A stretch of DNA of 64,000 nt, from assembly GCF_047663525.1 (NCBI RefSeq), contig NC_092597.1, positions 16,762,501 through 16,826,500 on the forward strand. The letters are read 5' to 3'. Shown here piece by piece: positions 24,314 through 35,560 of this stretch. The position numbers were made by a program, and so were the translations under genes. Position 1 is the first letter of the stretch, and each line of letters starts with the position of its first letter. The DNA is from Anas platyrhynchos. Lineage: Eukaryota > Chordata > Aves > Anseriformes > Anatidae. A model generated the notes under the pieces. It saw only the letters and a list, made by a program, of their open reading frames with translations. It was not told where the DNA came from and ran no database searches.

Positions 24314-27300
24314 TTGTTGCTCCTTCCATCATGAAATACATACTGTGGCAGAATGCTGCATGCCTTGTGTCAAAGGATCCATAGTATTGATTTCTTGAAA
24401 TGAAAAATAAGTTTAAGGTGGAGTGCTTGAAAAAAAAAAATCAATAAAATTTAAAGTGACTGAATAGAACTATCAATTGTAATGACAGCAGTCAAAAAGC
24501 CTTATCCACTTCCATAACATTTTGGTGTCTGGACCTTTATTTTCATTACATTTGTCATTGACAGAACTCTGACCTTACCTTACCAAGCTGTCTGAAATTA
24601 GATTAAAATTAGTTTGGCCGAAAAATGCCTCTTTTCATTCCTCACAATGTTTGTAAGCAAAAAATGGAAAACAGAGCAGAAGTGCAAATGTCTGCAGTGT
24701 AAATCGGGATGCTACAACCTGGCCATCTGGGAATAAAATCTGAAAATACATCCTGAGATTTAAGAAACAGACTCAGCTTTCAGAAGCTACCACCCAAACC
24801 ACCTCCCAGGCTGCCAGACCAGAACTTGAGAACGTGGGGCTCTTACAAACCCTTCTTCATTGTTTTTGCCCTTTATCCCCACAAGAACTGAATTATCAGC
24901 AATCAATAAACAAACAGCCCACATGTGTCTGAGGGCAGTTTCCCCCTGTCCGCCTGACTCGTGACTTTCATCTCAGCCTTGCCCATCTCCACCATCATCA
25001 CCATCATTATGGTGGGGCTAGTGGGAGGACACGAGGCTCATGCCAGCCTCAGGACCCCAGTGCCCTGCCCAGTATAGATATTAAGAGTGCACAGGGTAAT
25101 GCTGGGGAAAGGTATATGTGGGAAGATGGGGTTGAAGGAAACACTTTGCTCTTAGAGGGTGTCAGGTTTGTGCTGCAGCTCCGGTTAATGCGTAGGAATT
25201 CATTATTCACTGTTATAAACCATCTTATCTCACTGTACATCATGTAAACAGAGGCATCCTTTTCCACACAGGATGCTCCCTGCACAAGATACCACCGTAA
25301 CCCCTGCATGACCAAGGCAGTGGCTTTTTTTGGTGCCTCAGGGATGAGCAGAGGCCCGGTAAGACCAGCAGGTCTGCCTGCTGCCTGCTCCTGAGCCCTG
25401 CTCCTTTCCTTGCCTCTTCCTTTGCTTTGTGGCCTGGCTGTGCCATCTGCTCCGAGCAGCCCTGCAGCCTGCTGCACCTTCCCCACCCATCATCTGCAGC
25501 CTTTCCCAAGCAGAAATCAACATTCCCCCCTCAAGCAAGCTCTCCTGCTCTGCAGCGAGCTGAACAACCACCGAGAAAATCCATGGTGATATCTAACCCG
25601 GTGTCATCAGAGCAGTGCCCCTCTGCCTCCAGGCAGCGAGAGCCCAGGATGGACAGTGCCCATCGCCTGGCTTGGCCATCCCCAGACACCTCCTTGCTGC
25701 TGGCAGCCCGAGAGGCAGCAGAAATGTGGTTTCTGGCTGACCTTCTGGAGGCTGCTGGGGCTCTGTTGTTTAGATACTGCCTTGCACACCTACAGCAGCC
25801 TGAGATGGTTGAACAGCCGGGGTGTTGATATCGCTGGTTTGCACCCTTACCAAAACCTTATTATTTCTTTCAGTTTCCCCGCCTGTCTGTCCACACTGAC
25901 CTGCTGCTACTTGTCTTCTCCCAGGGGAGAGGCGATGTGTTTTTGTTCTCTAGCAGCACGTAGGAGAGCGAGGCCTGAGCTGCTTGTGACCACCAGAAAA
26001 GTCATTCCCAGCAGTGAGGACGAGAAACCTCTGCAAACCCAGCATAGTCCTGGCCTGTCCTTGAGCTTCTTGCAAAGAGCCAGTCCTTAAGTCTCCCTGA
26101 TGCCCAGGTAGTGCATCTTGAAGCTGCTGGCCACCAGAAGGTGAAGCAGGACGGTGTCTTTCAGGGTAAAGCACCCTGGCCACCCCGATACTCTGCATTC
26201 AACAGTGAGGCCCATGCCCAGGGCTGAGGTCCATGTGCACGGCAATGTTGCTGATGTGGGATGCATCAGATGCTTTTGTCTGGGCTCTCATCAGAGGCTT
26301 CGTGTCTGCCGGTATCTGGAGGTTGAGTCCTCCTCTCGTGGAGAGTTTTGGCCTCTCTTGCTCCAAGTGATGACATTGCAGCATACTCAGCTGATGGGAA
26401 GAGCTCTCTGGAAATATTGCTTTGTATTAAAACTAAAAAATCAAGGCTCTAAATAAGAAGCTCAGTGGCAAGTGATTTTATCTTTCTTAAAGCCTTTTGA
26501 ACTTTTGAAAGCTCCAAGTGCTTGATTTACTTCGGGGTCCAGATGCCAGCTCAGGCTGATTATTTTCGAGACCTGTTCTCTCGTCCCAGGTCACTGAGTT
26601 TTGCACTTGATCTTCAAGAGCACCTTGGCTTCCACTGCTGGGCTCCTTCGGGAAAGTACGAGCCTGCGCTCAGCTCCAAGGAAAGCAAGTCCAGCCTCCC
26701 CCAAAGCACTGGAGTTGATTTACAGGAAAAGGGCCAATTTTTCCTTTATCACTTCTACTGTTGCAGAGAGATGAATTCTCCATGGCATAATAGCGGAACA
26801 AAAATAGATTGCTTTTGTAATACACTATACAACAGGCTGGAATGCATCAGCCTTTTTTCCTCAACTCTTCTTTGACAAATGGAACTTTATCTAACTGACT
26901 TTACCACATCGTTCTCCTTCTCACTTTTTCTCCCCTTTCCCAAAGTCCCTCAGGAGCCCAAACAGTGCTGCCTGCGGTAGCAGAATTGTTAGGGCCATGC
27001 ATATTTTTCTGACATGGACATGTACCTGATTTACCAGTTGCTAGTGCTGCAACCAGAGCTGTGCAGAGTGGCTCAGCGAGGTTGCGAACACTTTCTTGCT
27101 GGCTGGAAGGACAGAGGTTTCCATTTGCAGCTACTGACGAGCAGCAGTGGTAGGATGACTGGGCTTGGGTCAGGTACCGGCCAGGTTTCTGTTTATATGG
27201 GGCTGGTTTTGTTTTCACAGATGACTCACAGTCATTTTTTTGCACTGCATTCCTGTTCTGTTCAGTTTTGAAGCAAGAACAGCATTAGGGAAATGCCCTT

Positions 27301-27959
27301 GTCTACAGAAAACCTTCTAATTAAAACAACTGCTTGGCTGTGTGCAGCTGAAGGTAAACAACTCTGAAGGGAGCATTTGCTTTATCAGTACGTAGAGAAA
27401 AAGCAATAAGAGATCACAATCTGTCTAAAAATGGATGTCAAAGTGAAATCCCTATTTTGCTTCATCCACAAAATGTAAAACCTTTAAAAAAAATTATGCT
27501 TTTTGTCAAATGCATTTCAGCATTGGGGGAAAAAAATGTTTCCTTCAACCAGGGTGAAACATCCCCTTCCACCTGAGGGCTTTGCAGCTTCACCCTTCCC
27601 CAGCACCTCAGCAAGGTGTTTCTTTAAAAGAAGGATGTCAAATGAGACTAGCAAGGAAAGCAGTTCCTCCATATACTGCATATATTGTGATTCTGTCATA
27701 TTTTCACCCCCTTTTTTTCATTTTCCTTTTTATTATTATTTTTTATTTTGGTTTATTTCCTTTGCACAATGACAAATGCTTGTGGATGCTCCAATGGCTG
27801 CGGGGCTGCTAGCCCAAACACCAGTGACAGCCCAAATCTGTGCCCAGAACCCATCAGGGTCCCCGTGGTGGCACACAGGGCTTGCAGTGGCACACCAGGG
27901 ACATTGCCCCAATTGGGCACAGACACGCAGAGCTGCTAGTGGGGAACTGCTCGCATTCA

Positions 27960-28480
27960 AGACCGAAAAGCCACAAACCAAAGCATCTGATGGCTTTTGG
28001 CACCGCCGCGGGGAACCCCTGCTCCGACTCATTCTGTCGAGCACCAAAAGGGCCCGTGCCGCGAGCTACGGCCCCATCAGGCGCTCTGGGTGAGGATGCC
28101 AGATTTCGGGTGCGGGGAGTGGGCTGCAGATGGCAGGCACAGTTTGTGAGCTCACTTCTCTACCCTGGGGCCCGCTGGGCAGGATTGATTGTGCCGCTCA
28201 GAAAGCGGCATTAGCAGATGTTATTGATGTGGGACCGGCGTTATCCACAGCCCGTGCTGTCGATGTAGAGAAATACCACAGATGGCATCGTTTTTTAAAA
28301 CCCCTCTGCCAAAATCTTTTAAAACAAAACTTGCCATTTCTGCTCGCATTGATCCTCCCTCCCTGCTATTGATTTTCGCTTTTTCCCATTACCGATGCGA
28401 GGAGGGGGAGCGCCCTTTGCAAGCCGACTGGCTGAGGGAAGGAAATAATTCCCAGAAATCCTGTTAATGGTGGGGGGAAA
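27960..28480. promoter_or_regulatory. CpG-dense, motif-rich candidate regulatory block
   Basis: CpG is much denser here than in the flanks; by hand I count about thirteen in 27960-28110. The block also holds GATTGATTGTG, TGTTATTGATGTGG (PBX/HOX-like TGAT half sites), an E-box CAGATGG near 28280, and a 7-bp hairpin (TGCCGCT/AGCGGCA) at 28192-28210. Frames through it are short and conflicting. It could be an enhancer or an unannotated promoter; I see no exon to pair with it. Confidence 0.3.
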
Positions 28481-29929
28481 CTTGTTTTGCTCGGATTCTG
28501 ATTTTGTTTTTGCTCTGCTCTTACTGCTCTATTTAACATCAAAATAACAGGGATGTTAGACTGGCTACCAAGTCCCCAGGTGGCCATAAGGAGAACTTGG
28601 TGCTGTATTTATGTGACGGCGGCACCATAAAAAAGGATCAGTAAATGCTTCAAGCAGAGAGCTCAGCCCTATCGCCTGATATGAACTGGAGCTGAGGAGG
28701 GATTTTGGAGCCTGAGAGATGCATTTTCAGGAAGCTGAGGAGGAAGGAGGCTGCTGGATAAGGACCTGGAAGTCTCAGCCTTCCTTCTGCAAAGGGGCCT
28801 GAGGTGAGTTTGACATGTTGCAGTGGCTTTCATCTCCACATTGCAACTTCTCTTCTGCCTTACTGAGAACTCACTGCAGAAAATCAAGCATGGCTTCATC
28901 CTTCCAGGAAGCGAGTCAGTCCTAAAGGAGCATCCTTAAGGTGGAGTTGTACCTGCAGAGCTTTTCAGCAACAGAGCTGACCTGTGCCCAACTGCTGAGC
29001 TGGAGCAGCTCACTCCCAGCCTGGATGTCCCAGTGCAGCCAAGGAGGCCGTGACCTGCCACGAGGTGGGATTTGGGGTACAGAGGGTATAAACAGCCAGA
29101 CCCTGGCAGTCATTACCAGAGCTACCATCACAGAAGTTGTGATTGCAGCCACCCCTGCCGTCTGTGCCAGGAGGAGGACGCAGCACCCCATGGGCTCTCG
29201 CCACCCCAGCATGTGTATCTAGAGGAAAGCCAGGCCAGAAATACAAAAACAGACCTTGACCTTTCCAGGAAAGTGTTGCAACCCTGAGTCCTGCCCCTAA
29301 CTGGTACCAAACACTTTTTTTCAGCTTTGCAAACAGTGACAACACCATGCTAATGCAGAGTGCAGAACAGGGATAGGTTCACCCCTGCCACATGGCTGCA
29401 GGGTCTGAATTTGGCCCTTGGAATCTCTCTTCTATGGGAAGCTGAATTACAGAGAAATCTGTGCTGCCTTTTGTACCAATTTGTGCTCACTGGGATGTTT
29501 GCTGGCTAGATCAACCAAAAGAAAGCCATGGTACCTTCTGTGGGATGCTGCTTAGTATTGAATTTGGCCTACCAGATCAAAAGACATTCACTTTTAACTA
29601 ATTGGTAACTGTTCAATGCTTGATCAAGGATCAGGGTGGTACCCCTCTGGTAGCAATGTTTGCATGTGAGCTGTCCTGGAGCAAGCAGGGTCTGTGCTGA
29701 GGAAAACCCATGGGATGTACTACACCACATCCCTCTGGCCCCACTGTCCCTGCAGCAAAAGCCCTGGTGGGGCTCAGCACCAGCTCAGGACAGCTGGAGG
29801 GAACACGGAGGAGAATCAGCCACAGATTTGTTTTCAGAGCCATTACATTTACGAGAACAGACCTCTTCTTGCAATGTATTCACGTGAAGTTTTGTGTCAA
29901 GCAGCAGATAATGGAAATCATCCTGGTGC

Positions 29930-30115
29930 CCATTACTTTGGTGGCAGCTTACCTTGAATGCAGCATTCAGTCCTGGGCACATCATTACCAGGCAAAAATA
30001 GAGAAGCCGGAGACAATTCAAAGAGCAGCTAAAATGATTTTGGAGTTGAAAAGATTGATTTATGAGGAAAGATGATGAACTAAATATATATAGCTTCACT
30101 GAGTAATGACTAGGG
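29930..30115 (+). mobile_element. Ancient CR1/L3-family LINE fragment, ORF2 C-terminus
   Basis: The + frame ending at 30075 reads LECSIQSWAHHYQ, then KIEKPETIQRAAKM and a final IYEER. This matches the C-terminal tail of CR1/L3-type ORF2, downstream of the reverse transcriptase, whose family pattern is C-I-Q-x-W, then I-E-x-x-E-x-x-Q-R-x-A-x-K-M and Y-E-E-R. After the in-frame stop at 30073-30075 the nucleotide match continues (GAACTAAATATATATAGC, TTCACTGA), as expected for a decayed copy carrying a nonsense change. It is inactive, lacks RT and endonuclease, and is much older than the CR1 end at 14.1 kb. It may be bounded on the left near 29890. Confidence 0.85.
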
Positions 30116-30373
30116 TTATGGTTACTATGTTCAGGCATACAGAAAAGAATTGTTGTGTGTGTACAAAAATGTGATGCTAAGGGGAGCACGATAGAAAAGG
30201 CAGAAGCAGAAGTCTGAGCTCAGTAACAGGACAAAATCTCTGTGAAATAGTCTCCTAAAAGGCATGGAAAAAAACTCCCATCTTCATATGGGCATTTAAG
30301 AGAAAACAGGGGAAAATGTAGAAAGTGGTTATTTATCCAATTGCTTTTTAATCAATCTATAAGCCAGAAAAGT

Positions 30374-30401
30374 AAACAAACAAACAAATAAATAAATAAA
30401 G
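30374..30401. repeat. (AAAC)n(AAAT)n microsatellite
   Basis: About three AAAC units change to about four AAAT units, a compound tetranucleotide repeat. Confidence 0.9.
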
Positions 30402-32258
30402 ACATTCATTTTCCCTGACTTCAGTGTTCCTTAAAAATACCAACAACTATGGTGGAGGAGAAGCTTCACACTACGTATCTCTCAATGAGATCTGGATTTT
30501 GTAATCTTGGCAATTCTCAGAACCCTACAAATACTCCCTCACACTGGGGACAACATTTCCAACCCAGTCGGTCTGTGGTTTTGGGGGTTCCTTTTGTTTA
30601 TTGCACACCGCAGAACCCGGAGGACGTGGGCGAGGCGTCCTTGGGCGTGGGGCTCAGCCTGCTCCGGCTGCTGCTGGAGCTGCCCCCTGCCAACACCTCT
30701 TCGCCAGGCCCAGGACCCTTGCGAGGCAATAGGCATGGAGAAACCCAAGTCCCATCCCATCCCTTAGCCCTCTGAGCCAAATTTCCCAGTAGGTTTGCAG
30801 AAATGCTCGCCTAGCCCTGGTAAGGGAGAATTAAGTAGAAGAGAGAATGATAACTGGAAGAAGTGGACAAAATAGACAAAATCCCTTTTTCTTCTGTCCA
30901 CTGGGATTCTCCAAAGCCCTGGAGAATATGCAGGGTGAGTGCTTTTGGAGTTTGAAGGGATTCCAACATCCCCAAATGGTTTAGCTTGAGAAACTGATGT
31001 TGGAGGCCGTGGTCAAGGGCCGCCATGCACAAAGATCCTTGTTGATGTGGTGTCCAGCTGAGAATTTCATGAGGAAAATCTGCACCCTTAAAATTAGCTA
31101 ACCAGCAGAATGGCTAAGGAAGTAGTTGGCTAATTTGGATTGCAGCAATGCTGGCACTTCGCACTGCCATGCCTGTTGAAGTAACAGCATGGAACATTAA
31201 GTGATATAAGTGAATGTGCTATTAAAGAACTGAAGGGCTATTTTTTTCTAGATGTCATTTAAAAAAAATAAAAATTGCCTCATTTAAACTCATCCTAAAG
31301 CTGTTAAAACAATTTTACACATTGCTGTTTACTTTTGAAGTATGTTGAGACCTTATCTTATTTCCTCCTACCACTGTTCAAGGCTAATCAGAATATATTA
31401 ATGCCTTTACAGTAAGAAAATCTATTTTCCATTGCAATAAAGCAGCAAATGAACTTCGAGATTTCTACATATTCTGATTACCAAAGACCTGTTCTTTTTC
31501 TTGTCCAAAGGCTAAGAAAAGAAGAAAAAGAAAGAGAAGCGAGATGCTGTATGACACAGGCACCTATTCGTGGAAGAGAATTACAAAAAAGCTTAATGGT
31601 TAAACAGTGGGAGTTGAAAGCAAACCTAAAATGACTCATGCTGTCCTGAATAAGGAGTATTTCCAAAATCTGGCCATCAGCATGCTGGTGAAGCATTTTC
31701 CCTCCCTAAAACCAGCTCTGTTTCCCAAAGGGGAAAAATACCTGCTCGGTAATAAAAACATGGGCTATCTGCTCTCAGTGCACCGGCTCAGGGACACGAG
31801 AGGTGAGCGATCCTGCATCAGCCATGCTCCCCCTGTGCTGAAAAGCATCCCCCCACATACAGCAGGGTGCAGGCAAAGGGGAGATGTCTCAGGCTCCCCT
31901 GGGGCTGCCTCCCCCCGTGGGCTGCGGATCAGGGACTGTGCACGGGGCGGGCGCTGAATCCAAGTGAGCTGATGGAACATTTTGATAAGAGGGCTGCACA
32001 GGGACTTTGCTTTGGGTTGTTTGCTCTCCCTGCTTAGGCAGGGACAAGCAATCTGAGCTTGTTTCCATCCCTCTGCAAGAGGCCAGGGAGAAAATTTAGG
32101 GGACTGCAGGAGAGACTGTGGAAAGCTTTGGGAGATAAAAACAAACAGCAAACAGAGTAACACAAGGGGACAATGCAGTGTAAAGGGTAGGAAGATTTGC
32201 TTGATGCCTATGGACGAAGGACAAATATGCAAAAGCATTTTTCTCTCTCACTGCAGAG

Positions 32259-32284
32259 TTTGCAGTTGCTTTTTGCAGTTGCCT
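32259..32284. repeat. 13-bp tandem duplication
   Basis: TTTGCAGTTGC occurs at 32259-32269 and again at 32272-32282, giving a 13-base period over two copies. A T run follows directly. Confidence 0.8.
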
Positions 32285-32348
32285 TTTTTTTTTTTTTCTA
32301 CACAAAAGAGACTCATACCCTGCTTCAAAAAATAAAAAAAAAAAAAAA
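32284..32348. repeat. Poly(T) and poly(A) runs in inverted arrangement
   Basis: Fourteen T residues (32284-32297) and fifteen A residues (32334-32348) are separated by 36 bases. They could pair as a hairpin, but homopolymer pairing of this kind is common by chance. Confidence 0.75.
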
Positions 32349-34639
32349 GAAAATCTTGGCTCAGCAAGGGTCAACAGATTTATGGCTAGCTTTAAATCAG
32401 TGCAACTTTACCTGGGAGGTTTAGTTTTGGATGTATTCAGAGCAGGGAATAAGCATATGAATTATTCTGGTATAGTGGTAGTAAATAGTCCAGCGGTCTC
32501 AGACCAATTTCTGCGGTGCCATATCTCATACGGGCTGATAAATCCAGCATGTGCAGCTGCTGAAAACCAAGCTCCAGGTCTGTACAGCCAGTGACTCGCT
32601 GACCATGTCCCAGCCCCACCCCAGTAATGTGTTTTTTGTGATGCGAAGATCTGGTGATGGCCTCAGCCTCCCTTGATTCATTTGCTGTTTCTCAACATTG
32701 GGGAAAAAAACATTACCATGTTAGATGGTGAGAAAAGCTCTCTCTGCAGCTGGAACAGCAACTCTTCCTCCCACTACTAGAAATTAAAAACAAAATTATA
32801 AAAATATTGTTGTGGATAATTTCAGCCCAGAAATACTGAGCGGCTCTTATGAATGATAATGTTTTCGCTAATGCTTCCTGGTAGAGCCACATCCTTATTC
32901 CTGCTGCTCGGAAGGGTGGTTTATCGTGTTTAGGAGGTTCGGAGAGCTGTCTGAAAGCAGTCAGTCAGTCTGCACTGTGATATTTTGGCTCTGCCTGTAT
33001 TTTGTTTAAAAAGCAGAAATAAATGTTGCCTGAGGAAATAAAAAGAATTGAGAGAAAAAATGTGGCTGTGGAAAGCCAGCTGTCAGTTATCCAAAATGTA
33101 TTAAATCCTGGCAAACAAGTCTCCAATATCACCTCCAGCCCACTTTCTCCTTATTTTCCTTTCCTCCAGCCACACACAGTCTTTATTCCATCAGAGCACT
33201 AACAGAGAGTTGATGGCCCCCCAAACTCCACCACCATGAGGTCCGTTTGACCAGCCCCAGCACCAAATGGAAGCCCACCAGGAGCACAGCACGCACGGGA
33301 TGTATCAGTGCTGAAAATTCAGTGACCTGGATAGCTCCGAGCACTGCGCCATGCTGCAGTGGAGTGAAAACAGCCTGTTCAGAAAACCAGCCCTGGAGAC
33401 CTCCCTCTCACTTATCTTGAATCATCCTTGACACGAGGGAGGTGTGAGACTGGCACCCGCGTACAGCCACTTGCTTTTGAATTTACAAGGTGGAAAGTCC
33501 TGGAAAATTGCCCTTCAAATCCAAACCTGACTTCCCTCGGATAGATAAAACAGCGGGATTATCTTGTCTGCACTATCTCATTCAGCTGAGACTTTATGTG
33601 CTGAATGCATTCCTGATGTGCTCTCCTCTGAGGGGCTGCTGGTTGCTGTACGGGTGTACGTGGTGGTGGCTTTTTGCCAGAGCATTTTGGTCCCAGCAGC
33701 AGAGGTTGTCGGTTCAGCATTTGCTTGATATTGCTCTTTGCTCAGGAGAATTCTTCTCTTCTCTCCTTTCCCTCACAGCTATCGCTGTGCCTCTCCACGG
33801 TGCTCTTAGCACCATTTAAACCATGCCAGCACATCCTATTTTTACACGTCGAGAAATTGCAAGCCTATAATGAAATATGGGCACGAAGGAGAGCGTACAA
33901 TAGGTGGTGCAAAATGCTCGCCATGCAGGTGAGTCTATAAAATAGCGATGTGTAAAACATCTCTGAGCCCTGCTATGTTTTGGCAGACTATTTCCCTTTG
34001 GTTACAATTCAAGCACTAGTACAGTCTGTAGAGACTTGCACAGATTTGCCTTGGGGCTTGCTTGTCTAAAATATACACCTCGGCATCTCTATTGTTTCAG
34101 AGCAGTCAGGATCAGATGGGATTTTTTTAGGTGTCTGATCTGGGAGAGAGATCTTCAGGGTTGATGCCACTGCACTGCACAAGATATATAGGCTTATTTC
34201 TCAAAAAGCTGGCTCTAACAAGTGCTTGATATGGAGAAAATTCTTTTGAGATGTGGGATTGATGGCAGCAACAGCCAAAGGACCGACCAGAGGCTTTCAT
34301 TCCCAGGGAAATGAAAGGGAAAATGACCCTCCTACATGGATGGTTCTGCTGATGGGCATCGTGCACCGCTCCCCCTGAAATTATTGCAAGTCAGCCACCA
34401 GGGGCAAGGAGAAGCCCTCTGGAATTTCTTGCAACCCGTGTTCTGACTGAGGATGTTCAGGTTGGCATTTGTGAGGGCTCTGCCACCTTTTGCCAGGCTA
34501 GCCTGGGACACCTGATAGAGTATTAGAGTATTGGCCAGATCTAGCCAACGTTGGTGGGATGCTCAGAGGCACAATGGTCCCTCTGTGGAGAGCTCTGTGG
34601 CTCTGCCTTCTGATGAGAATGACAAAAGTTTGTGTTTTC

Positions 34640-34655
34640 TTTTTTTTTTTTTTTT
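34640..34655. repeat. Poly(T) run
   Basis: Sixteen consecutive T residues. Confidence 0.85.
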
Positions 34656-35239
34656 GATCCACTCCATACTTGTTCTTTCCATGCCTGGCAATAGGAACAG
34701 GCAGCAATAAAAGCACCAGTAGCTTTCTATTGAAATGTCTGCAAAATGTTCCCAGACCGGGCAAAGTGGCTGAAACCCATGCACAAAGCGTGGCTGATTT
34801 TTGTGCTTTTATGGCCCTGATTTGCCCACTCTGATGGCTGGACCTTGCGCTGGGTGAGGGCTGGTGCTCGCCTTCGCCTCTCCCCATCAGTGCTCAATAG
34901 CCTGTGAAGAGGGAACGCTTTGTTTTAGTGGGAGCAGGTGTTTGATTACCTCGCCTTTCTCTTTTTGCATTCAACACATCCCCAGCTCACCTCTCCAGGA
35001 GGGATAAACTTGTGGTAGTGAAAGCAGCAAGGGAAATCACTTGAAAGGCGACATTGGAGGTAGGCTGCCGAGCAGAGAGCTTGATGAAACAAAAGAGGAA
35101 AGAAGTGAAAGAGAGCATTTAAAGTATTTTCCCTCCCTGCGGCAGAGCTGCCAGCCTCACACAAGCCTGTCCCTGGGTAGCTGCCCCAGGCTGCACCCAG
35201 CAATGGGGAGAAATTCAGTGAGAAATTCAGCCCTCTTCC

Positions 35240-35560
35240 CCATCCCTGGCAGTGTCCCCTCCAGGGGTCCTTGCCTGGAGGCCACGCCGCTGCTGGCTGC
35301 TCTCTCACTGCCAAACCAGGAGCTGTGGACAGGATCCAAGGAGAGCGAAGGCATCCCCAGAGGGGACATCGGATCCGTTGCCGCCCGTGCCAAGCCGCAG
35401 TCACGCAGCGGGGCCGTGCTGAGCAGCAGCAGCTGAGGACTTGGCACCTGAGCTGCCCTTGGCCCGAGCGCCCAGCTCCATGTGCCAACACCGAAAGGGC
35501 TGGTGGGCCAGAAACAGGCAGGACGGACACACGGACTGATGTTTTTTGGATGCGAAAGAA
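35240..35560. promoter_or_regulatory. Small GC- and CpG-rich patch
   Basis: Hand counting gives roughly nineteen CpGs over about 270 bases of about 60% GC, clustered at 35360-35430. This is above the surrounding CpG-poor sequence and close to small CpG-island criteria. No transcription start or exon could be tied to it. The long minus-strand frame covering it (34946-35707) is most simply a consequence of high GC, which makes stop codons rarer. Confidence 0.3.

Larger units (their letters stand above)
14200..29880. other. Gene-free interval
   Basis: No exon can be supported here. The longest frames (for example 20946-21473 on +) have compositions typical of chance translation and no domain. 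Contents are homopolymer runs, TTTA, AAAAAC and AAGG microsatellites, a weak MIR-like patch near 23.66 kb, and two motif-rich blocks (21.49-21.95 and 27.96-28.48 kb) described separately. Confidence 0.55.

Noticed and set aside
25855-25930. TTTCAGTTTCCCCGCCTGTCTG resembling a + strand MIR core
   Set aside because: The match is about 15 bases and the flanks do not hold the neighbouring MIR landmarks.
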